NCBI RefSeq assembly: GCF_001982605.1
Contig: NZ_MLCN01000028.1
Coordinates: 30,919 to 94,918, forward strand
Direction of reading: 5' to 3'
Length of the DNA: 64,000 nucleotides
Source: Alkanindiges hydrocarboniclasticus
GTDB taxonomy: Bacteria; Pseudomonadota; Gammaproteobacteria; Pseudomonadales; Moraxellaceae
The position numbers and the translations under genes were made by a program. Within the stretch, counting starts at the first letter, position 1; the number at the start of each line of letters is the position of its first letter. Of this stretch, positions 1 through 9,388 are shown in pieces. The notes below the pieces were generated by a model. That model was not told the origin of the DNA and searched no databases. It saw nothing but the letters and a program-made list of their open reading frames with translations.

Positions 1-544
1 ATTTTTTAATATATTCAATACTTTCGTTCAGTTGATTAATGTCATACAGCGCTTTCTGGTTTTCAATGAAAACAGGCATATTGTTGTGTATCATTTCCAG
101 CTGATGTTCAAACCATTCAATCACTTCATCCGGTTCAACCGTAAGGATAGAAATAGCGGGATTCTTGGTAAAATTAACCGCAATTATATCTTCAATAATC
201 AGTGGTGTTTCTAATAGTTTCGGAAATTTCTTAAGCTCAAAACGTTCTACAATAGCTTGTGCCTGTTGGGCGTAGTCTGCAATCAGTAGCCTAATTTCAT
301 CCAGATGATAAGGTGTAAGTAATACCAGACATTTTAGGCGTGGTTTGCCCAACAAAAGCGCTGAACCTTTGCCAAAACGTTCACCCTGACTTTTTACAAA
401 GCTATGCAGCTCAAATGGAATATGCTGTGCTTCAGCACGAGTGCGCAATTGCATTAATGCATTGTGATAACTATCGAACCATTTTGAAATTTCCAGTCGA
501 ACCAGACTTTGCTGTTCGGCTTGTGTTAATCGTTCTGGTCTCAT
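1..544 (-). CDS. Unknown protein, partial (3' end beyond window edge)
   Basis: An open frame of 181 codons runs without a stop from an ATG at 542-544 to the left edge, so the gene is truncated by the window. The start is supported by an AGGTG Shine-Dalgarno-like stretch just upstream. The protein begins MRPERLTQAEQQ and is soluble-looking, with mixed charged and hydrophobic segments and no signal peptide or membrane span. I do not recognise the family. Its first codons and upstream region are duplicated, in decayed form, at 18453-18519 on the far side of the Ter cluster. This makes it the probable left-hand neighbour of an inserted or rearranged block. Confidence 0.75.
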   Translation of the reverse strand, partial: MRPERLTQAEQQSLVRLEISKWFDSYHNALMQLRTRAEAQHIPFELHSFVKSQGERFGKGSALLLGKPRLKCLVLLTPYHLDEIRLLIADYAQQAQAIVERFELKKFPKLLETPLIIEDIIAVNFTKNPAISILTVEPDEVIEWFEHQLEMIHNNMPVFIENQKALYDINQLNESIEYIKK

Positions 545-591
545 GATACACCTGAAATCAATAACTAGAATTTTATCATAGTGTAAATTTT
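525..591 (+). repeat. Left copy of 67-bp direct repeat flanking the Ter island
   Basis: This stretch aligns without gaps to 18453-18519 with 57 of 67 positions identical (constant offset 17928). It spans the first codons and the upstream region of the minus-strand gene at 1-544. Inside it, at 560-586, lies a 27-bp element of the form TTACACTA-N11-TAGTTATT (minus strand) that also occurs at 21931 and 30513. Confidence 0.85.
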
Positions 592-1194
592 GAGAGAAGA
601 CAATGAGTTCAAGTTAACTGTGAATACTCTAGTTTGCAATTTATTCGGAATAAAAATATTAGTTCTTTAATTAGAAGAAAATAGATTGATAAACAGATAA
701 TATTTCAAAACAGTTGATTATTTAATATCCAAATTATTAATGCCATAAAACAGGGAAAATTATTAATAAATCAACAGCAATTATTTATCTTTAAGAAGCA
801 ATATTTATATTTTATATTCATCTCATAATTTGAAGGAAGGTTATTGTACCTTTACTATATCTATTCACTCTAGCTAATGGTTTTTTATGTATTGGTATAA
901 AAATAGGAGTGAGGAATTCTTTCACATTATCTCACTTAGTTTTAAGATAACAAGAAAACAGGTGCATATTTACTGAGTTATTAGGCACTAAATTTAGCAT
1001 AATATGTTAAAATTTTTACCGATTTTTAAGCACTTTAAATTCTGGCAAGATGTAAAAAGTCAAATCAGCCTTTACAAAGACATTAAGTAAAGACCTATTA
1101 TCAAATTTCGCCTCATTCTTTGCATTCAGTAAGTGATTAAATAAGATTTATTTAAGATTAATCGTGAATAATTCATTAAATTTTTGAGAACGTT
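545..1194. other. 650-bp AT-rich gene-free region upstream of the Ter operon
   Basis: No credible coding frame is seen. The stretch is strongly AT-rich and must hold the divergent promoters for the minus-strand gene at 1-544 and for the Ter operon starting at 1195. Candidate -10 hexamers (TAATAT at 1000-1005, TAAAAT at 1008-1013) exist, but none has a convincing -35 at 16-18 bp, so I do not call a promoter. A weak inverted repeat AGTGAG/CTCACT lies near 908-934. The operon's first gene has GAGAA just upstream of its ATG. Confidence 0.6.
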
Positions 1195-2268
1195 ATGCCG
1201 CACTTAGTATCGTCCATTCCTGCTGAGAAAAAATTTTCAGTCTGGTTTACGCAGGGTTTTTCAAGCCAGCGTGACCTGTTAGTTGCTTTAAAAAACTCTA
1301 GTTTACAGCCTTATCTCAAAATGATTGCTTCCCATCGACAATATCGTGATGAAATTTTATCCATGGCTGATTTTTCCATGCTTGAGCCTAGCGTTGATTA
1401 TCATCATTTTGTGTTGGCTCAGGCCATTAAGAATGGTGTTCAACTGGTGATTGCCAGCCATAATCATGAAAAATATGAGGAACTGCGTCCGTTATTTGAG
1501 CAGCAGGGAATTATATTAATAACAGGCACGCAGGGGTTAAATAATCACTATATTCTCGAAAATAAATTTGAGTTTGGGAAAATGTGCAAGCAGGCCGGCA
1601 TTCCGGTAGCAGATTCAATTCAGGTCAATACGACCGCGCAGTTAATTGCTGCAATTGAGTGCATCAAAGAGCAAAACAAACAGATACAGGTGTGTGTAAA
1701 GCCGGTAACCGGCGTGTTTGCCCAAGGCTTTTGGCAACTGAGGGATGATATAGAATATTTTCATAGCCTGTTTGACCCTACCAGTTATCAGGTTAATACG
1801 CAGCAATTTATTGAAGCCTATGATCAACTGCAATCCAAGCCGCCTTATCTGGTTATGCCATTTCTATCCGGTGATGAATGTTCGGTAGATATGTTCTGTG
1901 CTTCTGGCAAGCTGATGAACAAGGTGACACGGATCAAAAAAGAGCAATGGCAGGAAGTATTGCCAAAAGGTCCGTGTGATGAGATGGCACAGCAACTTGC
2001 ACAGCTGTTTAAGCTTGATGGCATTGTTAATGCACAGTTCAGGCAGGATAGAGCCGGGAAGTGGCATGTACTGGAGATTAATACACGTCCTTCAGGAGGC
2101 ATTGGAATTACTGTACATAGTCAGGTTAATCTGGTGGCAGAGTGCGTTGCCTATCATGCCCGGCTACCGCTCATTAAAGCTACACCCCGTCATGTTCTGG
2201 TGCGTCAGATCAATACCTCGGTTGAGGTTAAGCCCATTGATTATTCTGCCGAGCTAAATTATGCCTGA
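1195..2268 (+). CDS. ATP-grasp ligase of the Ter-associated metabolite module
   Basis: This 357-residue protein has the ATP-grasp layout. A nucleotide-binding lysine region (VCVKPVTG, about 166-173) and a central YLVMPFLSGDECSVD segment (218-232) are followed by the metal-binding LEINTRPSGG (293-302). ATP-grasp enzymes ligate a carboxylate to an amine or thiol with ATP hydrolysis; the substrate here is unknown. It is the first of five genes (two PRTases, a HAD phosphatase, a CitE-like lyase) that accompany ter genes in many bacteria and are predicted to make a nucleoside-like metabolite. Its 3' end overlaps the next gene by 8 nt, which suggests translational coupling. The family call is firm and the pathway role is inference from context. 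Confidence 0.85.
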   Translation: MPHLVSSIPAEKKFSVWFTQGFSSQRDLLVALKNSSLQPYLKMIASHRQYRDEILSMADFSMLEPSVDYHHFVLAQAIKNGVQLVIASHNHEKYEELRPLFEQQGIILITGTQGLNNHYILENKFEFGKMCKQAGIPVADSIQVNTTAQLIAAIECIKEQNKQIQVCVKPVTGVFAQGFWQLRDDIEYFHSLFDPTSYQVNTQQFIEAYDQLQSKPPYLVMPFLSGDECSVDMFCASGKLMNKVTRIKKEQWQEVLPKGPCDEMAQQLAQLFKLDGIVNAQFRQDRAGKWHVLEINTRPSGGIGITVHSQVNLVAECVAYHARLPLIKATPRHVLVRQINTSVEVKPIDYSAELNYA

Positions 2269-3391
2269 TCAACAGTTGAATATTCCTTTATCACGGGGCA
2301 ATTTAATATTGCGTCCCGTCGCAGCTCACCCTGAATGGCAGCTATCCCAGTTACTTGATTTTGCCGAACGCATTAATCCCAAGCGGTCTTTTTTGTTTGT
2401 GTCCAAAGTGCTGGGCAAGCATATTCCTGTTGAACCTAAAATCATGCAAAAAACCTATCAGGATCTGGCTAGCCTGATTCCTGAAGGATTGCCTCAGCCA
2501 GTGACTGTAATTGGAATGGCAGAAACCGCAATCTGTCTGGCTGCTGGCGTTCATCAGGCGCTGGCCACCCAATACCCTGGCAGTGTATTTATTACTACGA
2601 CGCGCCACCCTGTGCAGGATCAGCCGCTTCTGGCAGAATTTCTGGAGGAGCATAGCCATGCCCAGAGCCAGTTATTGTATGGTTCGACAGATCCTGATAT
2701 TCAATCGCATATTTTAAATAGTAAAACCTTAATTTTAATTGACGATGAAGCCAGTACCGGTAAAACCTTTGTCAATCTGGTGCAGGCCTTGCAAAAAAGC
2801 GGTTTGTCGCAGTTACAGCAAATTGTTACCACCACACTGGTGAACTGGTCAGAGCTACAGGATATTGCGCAAATCCCTTCTACCCACATTGCCTTGCTTA
2901 AGGGCAACTGGCAATGGCAGCCTGACTTGCAGGCAAAAATACCGCAGATGCCACAAGTTGATCAGGTTGCACATGGCAGGTATCCAGTTATTGCCCCACA
3001 AACATCAGGTCGCATTCCAATCAGAAAGCCCTGCAATACATGGATCAATTTAACTGCAAAATTCAAGGGTGAACGTATTTTAGTGATTGGCACCTGTGAG
3101 TATGTATGGCCGCCTTTTTTAGCCGCTTTAAGCCTTGAGAATCAGGGAGCCCTAGTAAAGTTTGCGTCCACAACCCGTAGTCCAATTCAACTGGGGCATA
3201 GTATACAGGCCAAGTTTAGTTTTAATGATAACTACGGACTGGGTATGCCAAATTTTATTTATAATATCCAGCCCGAAAGTTATGATCGCATTGTAATTAT
3301 TGCTGAAACTTCCAGTGATAGCATTGATCCAGAATTCTTCAAACTACTACCAAATTCCGAGTTCATAACTTATGACCGACCTTGCAATTAA
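2261..3391 (+). CDS. Phosphoribosyltransferase with TRSP-type C-terminal domain
   Basis: 376 residues. The N-terminal two-thirds is a type I PRTase-like fold with a PRPP-loop motif, LILIDDEASTGKT (157-169): two acidic residues followed by a Thr/Gly phosphate-binding turn. The C-terminal third contains the TTRSP motif (about 304-308) that gives the TRSP domain its name, followed by a GLGMPNF segment. This two-domain architecture is specific to Ter-linked biosynthetic operons. It presumably transfers ribose-5-phosphate from PRPP to an unidentified base, or acts in reverse. It overlaps the ATP-grasp gene by 8 nt and the HAD gene by 20 nt, consistent with one polycistronic message. Confidence 0.82.
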   Translation: MPDQQLNIPLSRGNLILRPVAAHPEWQLSQLLDFAERINPKRSFLFVSKVLGKHIPVEPKIMQKTYQDLASLIPEGLPQPVTVIGMAETAICLAAGVHQALATQYPGSVFITTTRHPVQDQPLLAEFLEEHSHAQSQLLYGSTDPDIQSHILNSKTLILIDDEASTGKTFVNLVQALQKSGLSQLQQIVTTTLVNWSELQDIAQIPSTHIALLKGNWQWQPDLQAKIPQMPQVDQVAHGRYPVIAPQTSGRIPIRKPCNTWINLTAKFKGERILVIGTCEYVWPPFLAALSLENQGALVKFASTTRSPIQLGHSIQAKFSFNDNYGLGMPNFIYNIQPESYDRIVIIAETSSDSIDPEFFKLLPNSEFITYDRPCN

Positions 3392-4166
3392 GCCTTATAT
3401 TTTTGTTGACCTCGACGATACATTATTTCAAACCAATCGCCGTTGCAGCCCAGCTGATGATTTTACCATTGCCACCACGGACAAATCTGGCCAGCCATTA
3501 TCATTTATGAAACCCAGACAGAAAATGTTTGTGGACTGGATGAACCATACCGGAAAACTGATTCCGGTTACTGCCCGTTCTGTTGAGGCGCTTTCAAGAG
3601 TCAAAATGAATTTTAGCCATGGGGCTGTTTGCTCGCATGGTGGCACTATATTAAATGCAGATGGCAGTGTAGATCAGCAATGGCATGCCCAGGTAGAAGC
3701 GGGTTTGCATAGCTATCAATCCTTGTTGGCCAACCTGCCAGAATTACTCCTAAAAGCTGCTGTGCCCTATGGCTCAATTCGCACATGGATTGTTGAAGAA
3801 AATGGTTTGGGGCTTTACGCTGTAGCCAAGCAAAATGAACCCGTTAGCCTGTTTTTAAAAGAGCTGGTCAACCACCTGCCACCAGAATATCGCAGCCAGT
3901 TTTATATCCACAGTAATGCTAACAATCTGGCTATTATCCCAAAAGCCATCAGCAAGGCACTGGCAGTACGTTATCTGATGGAAAACAAGTTGCATGATAT
4001 TGATGATTCTTTCCTGCTGGGCTTTGGCGATAGCCTGTCGGACTTTGAGTTTTTAGCAGAGTGTGACTGGTTTGGCTTGCCCAAATCAAGCCAGACCCAT
4101 CAGTGGGTTAATCATCATTTAAAACATGATTATGAGGCAAAAGGATACTTTGGTCATGACCATTAA
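3372..4166 (+). CDS. HAD-superfamily phosphatase of the Ter module
   Basis: 264 residues with HAD motif I FVDLDDTLF at 11-19 (nucleophile Asp13, acid/base Asp15) and a C-terminal GFGDSLSDFEFL segment that supplies the Mg-binding acidic pair. The long insert between them fits a C2-type cap. HAD enzymes of this kind remove phosphate from small phosphorylated metabolites. Here the likely substrate is a nucleotide-like intermediate made by the flanking PRTases, though that is inference. The start lies inside the 3' end of the preceding PRTase gene, and its own 3' end overlaps the next gene's preferred start by 11 nt. Confidence 0.85.
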   Translation: MTDLAIKPYIFVDLDDTLFQTNRRCSPADDFTIATTDKSGQPLSFMKPRQKMFVDWMNHTGKLIPVTARSVEALSRVKMNFSHGAVCSHGGTILNADGSVDQQWHAQVEAGLHSYQSLLANLPELLLKAAVPYGSIRTWIVEENGLGLYAVAKQNEPVSLFLKELVNHLPPEYRSQFYIHSNANNLAIIPKAISKALAVRYLMENKLHDIDDSFLLGFGDSLSDFEFLAECDWFGLPKSSQTHQWVNHHLKHDYEAKGYFGHDH

Positions 4167-5313
4167 GCCGAAGCACCCCGCCGAAAAATTAAAGGCGCTT
4201 GGTTTTAGTGGGTCATACCATCCGGATGATATTGTTTTTTTGCTGAAAAAATTGCATTTAAAGCCATTATCCAATGAAGAAAAGGAACGGCTGATTCAAT
4301 CCGGTGAAAAACATTATTCACAAATGATCAGCAGTGAAAAAGCGCCTTCACCAGAGCATCTTTCACTATATCGTCAGGCACTGGCAAAAGGTGCCGAACG
4401 CTTTGCACGGGAAACCCAGCAGCTCGCCAATGCGCTCATTGCAAAAATTAATGAACCGGTTGTTCTGGTCAGTCTGGTTCGGGCCGGTGTACCTTTAGGC
4501 ATATGCCTAAAGCGTGCCATTCAGGAGCAGGGACGTGAGTGCCATCATTATGGCATCAGCATCATTCGTGACCGTGGTATTGATAAGGCAGCGCTTGAGG
4601 CTATTATCCAGACCCATGGGGCGTCAGGAATTGTATTCGTAGATGGCTGGACTGGCAAAGGAGCAATTTCACGCGAGCTTAATTGCCAGATTTTGCCTGA
4701 TAGCCGTTTTACATTAAGTTCAGACAATATGGCGCCGCTGGTAACCTTGGCTGATGTGGCTGGATGTGCATGGTTGGCTGCCAGTGGCGATGACTGGCTC
4801 ATTCCTTCAGGAATTTTAGGTTCGGTAATTTCCGGCTTAATTTCCAGAAGTATTTTACAAGAAGATATTCCAGTGGCTGATGCTTTGGATGACTGCTTTA
4901 ACCCGGCCAACTGGCATGGCTGCATTGCATATAATCATCTTTCGGATCATGATCTGTCGGGCGAGTTTGTAGATCACATTGATCAGATTCGCAAAACCCT
5001 GGTTAAGCAGGCTAAAGCGAGCTGGACAGAAGAACAGCGCAACCAGCAACATGCTCGGGTAATGTCAGTAATTCAGGATATTAAAATTAACCGGCACATC
5101 ACAAATGATAACCGGATCAAAACTGGAATAGCTGAAGCTACCCGTGCGGTACTACGACGTGTCCCTGATTGCATCTTGCTTCAGGAGGCCGAGGCGACAG
5201 ATACAGTCCTGTTGCGGCATCTTGCCCAGCAAACGGATACGCCTGTTGTGGTGGTTGGTGACGCTATTGCTCCCTATCATGCAATCACAATCATTAAAAA
5301 GCTTGGAAAATAA
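4156..5313 (+). CDS. Second PRTase with PELOTA-like C-terminus (StiP-family annotation)
   Basis: The preferred start is the ATG at 4156 (MTIKPKHPAEKL), with AAAGGA upstream, rather than the in-frame ATG at 4126. This gives about 385 residues. The core shows LVRAGVPLGICLKRA and GIVFVDGWTGKGAI, a PRTase-like phosphate-binding loop. The last roughly 60 residues (CILLQEAEATD...PVVVVGDAI) look like the PELOTA RNA-binding fold of the L7Ae superfamily. Databases also list this family as 'cysteine protease StiP', a label I would not rely on. Together with the TRSP-type PRTase it forms the pair found in Ter metabolite operons. The substrate is unknown. Confidence 0.78.
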   Translation: MTIKPKHPAEKLKALGFSGSYHPDDIVFLLKKLHLKPLSNEEKERLIQSGEKHYSQMISSEKAPSPEHLSLYRQALAKGAERFARETQQLANALIAKINEPVVLVSLVRAGVPLGICLKRAIQEQGRECHHYGISIIRDRGIDKAALEAIIQTHGASGIVFVDGWTGKGAISRELNCQILPDSRFTLSSDNMAPLVTLADVAGCAWLAASGDDWLIPSGILGSVISGLISRSILQEDIPVADALDDCFNPANWHGCIAYNHLSDHDLSGEFVDHIDQIRKTLVKQAKASWTEEQRNQQHARVMSVIQDIKINRHITNDNRIKTGIAEATRAVLRRVPDCILLQEAEATDTVLLRHLAQQTDTPVVVVGDAIAPYHAITIIKKLGK

Positions 5314-6270
5314 ATGCAGACAGCCAGTCTAAAAGCCGAACAAAAACATACTCGGTGGATTACGTCACCTTATGCGCTTGGTGCCACCATTTATTGTCCG
5401 GCAACGCATCATGATTTATATGCGATTGCCTCTGGACAGAAATTCCCAAATTGCCGTTCAGTGGTAATTTGCCTGGAAGATGCTGTGGCAGAAAGTGATA
5501 TTGAATCAGGCTTAAAAAACCTGTCAAAAGTGCTGACTATTTTTGCCCAGTTTGGCTTGCCGCAGGAAGCACCCTATTTATTCATCCGGCCACGGCATCT
5601 GGCAATGGCACAGCATCTGGTTGAGTGGAAAAATATTGAAGTGCTGAACGGATTTGTACTGCCAAAATTTTGTCTGGCAGATCTGGCAGGCTGGAAAAAC
5701 ACAATAACTGACCGCTTGCAGGTAATGCCCACGCTGGAAACGCTGGAGTTTTTTGATCCGGGCTATATTCAGGAGTTTCGCCAAGCTATGCAGCAGGAAA
5801 TGCCATCCGTTCTGGCCTTGCGCATTGGTGGCAATGATTTGTTAAATTGCCTGAAAATGAGAAGGCCTCGTCATCTGACAATTTATGAGACGCCAGTTTT
5901 AACATTGATCAACCAGCTAATTGGCCAGCTCACGCCATTTGGCTTTAGGCTCACAGCCCCTGTTTTTGAATATTTTTCTGATCTGGCACTGTTACGGCAG
6001 GAGGTGGAGCGAGATGTGCTGCTGGGTCTCGTGGGCAAAACAGCGATTCATCCTAGCCAGATTGATGTGATTCATGAAGCGTTTCAGGTTAGCCAGCATG
6101 ACTATCTGGATGCAGAGCGAATTTTACAACAAGATGCCAAAGCAGTATTTGGCAGCAATGGCAGTATGCTGGAACCGGCAACGCACAAGCAGTGGGCCAT
6201 GCAAATCATTGAACGGGCAAAATACTATGGCGTGCAACCCGAGCACAACTATATACTCAGAAATGGATAG
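5314..6270 (+). CDS. CitE/HpcH-HpaI-type lyase of the Ter module
   Basis: 318 residues, starting directly after the stop codon of the preceding gene. The sequence carries the TIM-barrel signatures of the citrate-lyase beta/HpcH family: SVVICLEDAVAE near 45-60 (metal-binding acidic pair), PYLFIRPR, and LRIGGNDLL around residue 170. Members cleave or form C-C bonds next to a carboxylate with a divalent metal. It is the last of the five-gene biosynthetic set and sits 33 bp before terA, which suggests that product synthesis and Ter proteins are co-expressed. The natural substrate cannot be told from sequence. Confidence 0.8.
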   Translation: MQTASLKAEQKHTRWITSPYALGATIYCPATHHDLYAIASGQKFPNCRSVVICLEDAVAESDIESGLKNLSKVLTIFAQFGLPQEAPYLFIRPRHLAMAQHLVEWKNIEVLNGFVLPKFCLADLAGWKNTITDRLQVMPTLETLEFFDPGYIQEFRQAMQQEMPSVLALRIGGNDLLNCLKMRRPRHLTIYETPVLTLINQLIGQLTPFGFRLTAPVFEYFSDLALLRQEVERDVLLGLVGKTAIHPSQIDVIHEAFQVSQHDYLDAERILQQDAKAVFGSNGSMLEPATHKQWAMQIIERAKYYGVQPEHNYILRNG

Positions 6271-6303
6271 CAAAACTCCAGATAATAAAGGATAACATTC
6301 AAA

Positions 6304-7485
6304 ATGACACAATTAGTGCCGGGTGCAAATATAGCATTACCTGCTTTTAATGTTGAGATTGTGGTGACCCAGCAGAATAGCCAAAATATCAATGCCGATA
6401 TTTCAGCCTACTTGCTAAAGCAGTCCAGTTTAAAAGTCCGTGGTGATCAGGACATGATTTTTTATGGCCAGACCCAGACACCAAATGGCAGTGTTCGGCT
6501 TGACCAGATAGGCAACGCTAGCAAATTTCAACTACATCTTGAGAAAATTGATCAGGATATTGAAAAAATTGCTATTACTGCTTCTCTTGATGCTCCACAC
6601 ACCTTTGCCACTGCGGGCACCCTAATCATTGAAGTCAAAGCTGCTGGGCAACTGGTAGCCCGTGCAGAAATTGTGGGACAGCAGCGTACTGAAGCTGCAT
6701 TAATTGTTGGTGAATTTTATCGCCGTAATCAGGAGTGGAAATTTCGGCTAATTGCGCAAGGGTTTAATGGTGGACTAAAGCCATTGGCTCAACATTTTGG
6801 CGTGGAGATCAGTGATGATCCTGCACCTGCACCTGCACCTGCACCTGCACCTGCACCTGCGGTAAGTTTGCGAAAAGTCATACTAGATAAAACCAACAAC
6901 CGGGTGAACCTGACCAAAAAAGCGGGTGGTTTTGGTGAAATTCGGATTAACCTTAACTGGAATCAGCAGGCCAAGCCTGCATCAACGGGTTTTTTTGACA
7001 AACTTAAAGGCTTGAAGGAATCGCGGGTTGACCTTGATCTGGGCTGTTTTTTTGAATTAAAAGATGGTTCAAAAGGAGTCATTCAGGCCTTGGGCAATTG
7101 TTTTGGCAGTTTGCATGACTTTCCCTATATTCAGTTGGCGGCGGATGACCGCACAGGAACCAGAGCTGAGGGTGAATGGCTTAAAGTTAACGGTCAGCAC
7201 TGGAATCAAATTCAGCGAATTGTTATTTTTGCTTTTATTTATGAAGGCGTAGCCAACTGGGCAGCCACAGATGGTGTGATTAGTTTACATGTTCCTGATC
7301 AGGGGCCTATAGAAATAAAACTACAGGAAGGCAATAACCAGTTAAGAATGTGTGGCATTGCCGAATTGCAAAATGTTCAGGATAACATTCAGGTTTCACG
7401 CAAAATGCATTATGTAGCGGGCCACCGTGAACTGGATCAACTGTTTGGTTTTGGCCTGAAATGGAAAGCGGGAAGCAAGGATTAA
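6304..7485 (+). CDS. terA: TerA-like protein, two TerD-type domains joined by a Pro-Ala linker
   Basis: 393 residues, close to the usual TerA length (about 385). The N-terminal TerD-like domain (1-170) has the VRGDQDMIFYGQ motif but lacks the acidic DNxTGxGxGDDE calcium loop. A (PA)7 linker around 173-186 leads to a second domain with an acidic DDRTGTRAEGEW loop that may bind a cation. TerA belongs to the membrane-associated Ter complex linked to tellurite, phage and colicin resistance. The linker is encoded by seven tandem CCTGCR hexamers (6820-6861), so its length could vary by slippage without a frameshift. Confidence 0.82.
   Translation: MTQLVPGANIALPAFNVEIVVTQQNSQNINADISAYLLKQSSLKVRGDQDMIFYGQTQTPNGSVRLDQIGNASKFQLHLEKIDQDIEKIAITASLDAPHTFATAGTLIIEVKAAGQLVARAEIVGQQRTEAALIVGEFYRRNQEWKFRLIAQGFNGGLKPLAQHFGVEISDDPAPAPAPAPAPAPAVSLRKVILDKTNNRVNLTKKAGGFGEIRINLNWNQQAKPASTGFFDKLKGLKESRVDLDLGCFFELKDGSKGVIQALGNCFGSLHDFPYIQLAADDRTGTRAEGEWLKVNGQHWNQIQRIVIFAFIYEGVANWAATDGVISLHVPDQGPIEIKLQEGNNQLRMCGIAELQNVQDNIQVSRKMHYVAGHRELDQLFGFGLKWKAGSKD
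6820..6861 (+). repeat. Seven tandem hexanucleotide units (CCTGCR) in terA
   Basis: Six CCTGCA units plus a final CCTGCG encode a Pro-Ala linker between the two TerA domains. Hexamer slippage would stay in frame and change only linker length. Confidence 0.95.
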
Positions 7486-7573
7486 TGCTTAACAGCATTA
7501 TGTTTTAACAGATTGATTGGTTTAAAAAATTTAATAGGTTCAACAAGAGAAGTTTAAAACCGGAGAAATGAAC

Positions 7574-8152
7574 ATGGCTATTTCCCTGTCAAAAGGTGGC
7601 AATTTATCCCTGACAAAAACTGATCCGAATCTGGTGCGTATACTTATTGGTCTGGGCTGGGATGAACGCTCAACCGATGGCGCATCCTTTGATCTGGATG
7701 CCAGTGCGTTCTTACTGGGTGCAACTGGGAAAGTTCGTGGCGATCATGATTTTATCTTTTATAACCAGTTACGATCTACTGATGGCTCTGTTGAGCATAC
7801 TGGTGATAATCGTAGTGGTGAAGGTGATGGCGATGATGAATCTTTACTGGTTGATTTATCCAAGGTTTCACCGGATATCGAAAAAATTGCCATTACCGTG
7901 ACGATTCATGATGCACAGATGCGCGGACAAAACTTTGGCCAGATTGCCAATGCCTTTATTCGGGTCGTAAATCAGGATAATGGTGTTGAAATTGTGCGTT
8001 TTGATCTGGCCGAAGATTACAGCACAGAAACAGCCATGGTATTTGGTGAGCTTTACCGGCACGGGGGAGAATGGAAGTTTCGTGCTGTCGGTCAGGGCTA
8101 TAGTGGCGGTCTGGCTGCCATGTGTCAGCAATACGGAATTACCGTAGCGTAA
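7574..8152 (+). CDS. terD: TerD-family calcium-binding stress protein
   Basis: From the preferred ATG at 7574 (GGAG eight bases upstream; the paralog also begins MAISL-KGGN) the protein has 192 residues. It contains [20 protein letters not shown] and the acidic loop [12 protein letters not shown] that binds calcium in the TerD fold. The domain fills the whole protein. It is a close paralog of the gene at 9389, with terC between them, matching the usual terC-terD-terE grouping. TerD-like proteins are cytoplasmic partners of membrane-embedded TerC. Assignment as TerD rather than TerE or TerZ is by position only. Confidence 0.88.
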   Translation: MAISLSKGGNLSLTKTDPNLVRILIGLGWDERSTDGASFDLDASAFLLGATGKVRGDHDFIFYNQLRSTDGSVEHTGDNRSGEGDGDDESLLVDLSKVSPDIEKIAITVTIHDAQMRGQNFGQIANAFIRVVNQDNGVEIVRFDLAEDYSTETAMVFGELYRHGGEWKFRAVGQGYSGGLAAMCQQYGITVA

Positions 8153-8194
8153 ATAATCTGGTTTTTATAAGCCCTTTACCTCAAAAGGATAACA

Positions 8195-9259
8195 ATGAAA
8201 CATTTCCGTTTTTCAATTGTTTTTACAATTATTTGCCTTGCATTATCTGCGTGGTGGGGATTCACCCATGGCCCTGAAGCCGGGATAAAAACGATGCTGT
8301 CTGCATTGCTGATTACCGGCATTCTGGCAGTTATGGAAGTATCCCTGTCGTTTGATAATGCTGTCGTCAATGCTTCTGTACTGCGCAACTGGAACGAGTT
8401 CTGGAAAAAACTGTTTCTAACAGTAGGTATTCTGGTTGCCGTGTTTGGTATGCGCTTGCTTTTCCCATTGCTTATTGTCGGTGTTACTGCGGACATGGGC
8501 ATGGTTGAGGTAGCCCAGCTGGCATTAAATAACCCCACTGAATATTCTGCCAAACTGATGCAGCATCATGCTGAAATCGCAGCTTTTGGTGGTATGTTCC
8601 TGTTATTGGTGTTTTTAAACTTCCTATTCGATGATGAAAAGGATACTCACTGGTTTCACTGGCTTGAAAGCAGACTGGCCAATCTGGCCAATATCCCCGC
8701 CATGTCAGTATTCATTGCCTTAATCGCGCTGCTTATCATGGTGAGTGCAGTTGAAGGTGATACTAAACTGGTCGTGACACTGGCAGGTATCTGGGGCATT
8801 GTCGTTTATGTGGGCGTTAAGGCTCTGGGTCACCTGCTGGAAGGCAATAGTGACGATGATGAAGAAACAGCCAAGCCTGGTGGGGCATCCGGTACTATCG
8901 TGAAAGCAGGTATTGGTGGATTCTTATACCTTGAGGTATTGGATGCATCCTTTAGCTTTGATGGCGTGATTGGTGCATTTGCCATTACCAGCGATGTGGT
9001 CATTATTATGCTGGGCCTTGCCATTGGTGCAATGTTCGTGCGTTCGATGACTATTTATCTGGTAGAAAAAGGCACACTGGAAGCTTATGTGTATCTGGAG
9101 CATGGTGCCCATTATGCCATTGGCGCACTGGCTGCCATTATGCTGTTTAGTGGAACTGGTGTTCATGTGCCGGAACTGCTTACCGGACTGATTGGGGTAG
9201 CCTTTATTGTCTGGGCAGTCATGTCGTCAATTGCCTATAGCAAGAGGCAGGCAACCTAA
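8195..9259 (+). CDS. terC: TerC-family (DUF475) integral membrane protein
   Basis: 354 residues with about eight or nine hydrophobic segments. It carries the two repeated TerC signatures with conserved acidic residues inside membrane segments: MEVSLSFDNAVVNA (about 47-60) and LEVLDASFSFDGVIGA (about 247-262). A cytoplasmic acidic stretch (GNSDDDEETAKPGG) lies between. TerC proteins are proposed metal-ion transporters or metal sensors that assemble TerD-like proteins at the inner membrane. AAAAGGA lies just ahead of the ATG. The DUF475 branch is slightly longer than plasmid-borne TerC. Transport specificity is not determined. Confidence 0.88.
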   Translation: MKHFRFSIVFTIICLALSAWWGFTHGPEAGIKTMLSALLITGILAVMEVSLSFDNAVVNASVLRNWNEFWKKLFLTVGILVAVFGMRLLFPLLIVGVTADMGMVEVAQLALNNPTEYSAKLMQHHAEIAAFGGMFLLLVFLNFLFDDEKDTHWFHWLESRLANLANIPAMSVFIALIALLIMVSAVEGDTKLVVTLAGIWGIVVYVGVKALGHLLEGNSDDDEETAKPGGASGTIVKAGIGGFLYLEVLDASFSFDGVIGAFAITSDVVIIMLGLAIGAMFVRSMTIYLVEKGTLEAYVYLEHGAHYAIGALAAIMLFSGTGVHVPELLTGLIGVAFIVWAVMSSIAYSKRQAT

Positions 9260-9308
9260 ATTTTGCCCGTAACGATTTCATGCAAATTAAGACTTGCTGT
9301 AAAGTGTA

Positions 9309-9334
9309 ATTCAGGGTAATTAATTACCCTGAAT
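9309..9334. promoter_or_regulatory. Perfect 26-bp palindrome between terC and the next terD paralog
   Basis: ATTCAGGGTAATT followed at once by its exact reverse complement. With no U-tract behind it, and 55 bp before the next start codon, it fits either an operator for a dimeric regulator or an mRNA hairpin that separates terC from downstream expression. Confidence 0.7.
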
Positions 9335-9388
9335 AAATTGAAAGTCTATGAAAGTTAACATTAATAGTTCATCAGGAGATCAAAGATC

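Noticed and set aside
1976..2257. 93-codon plus-strand frame within the ATP-grasp gene
   Set aside because: It overlaps the conserved C-terminal ATP-grasp motifs in another frame and has no start context.
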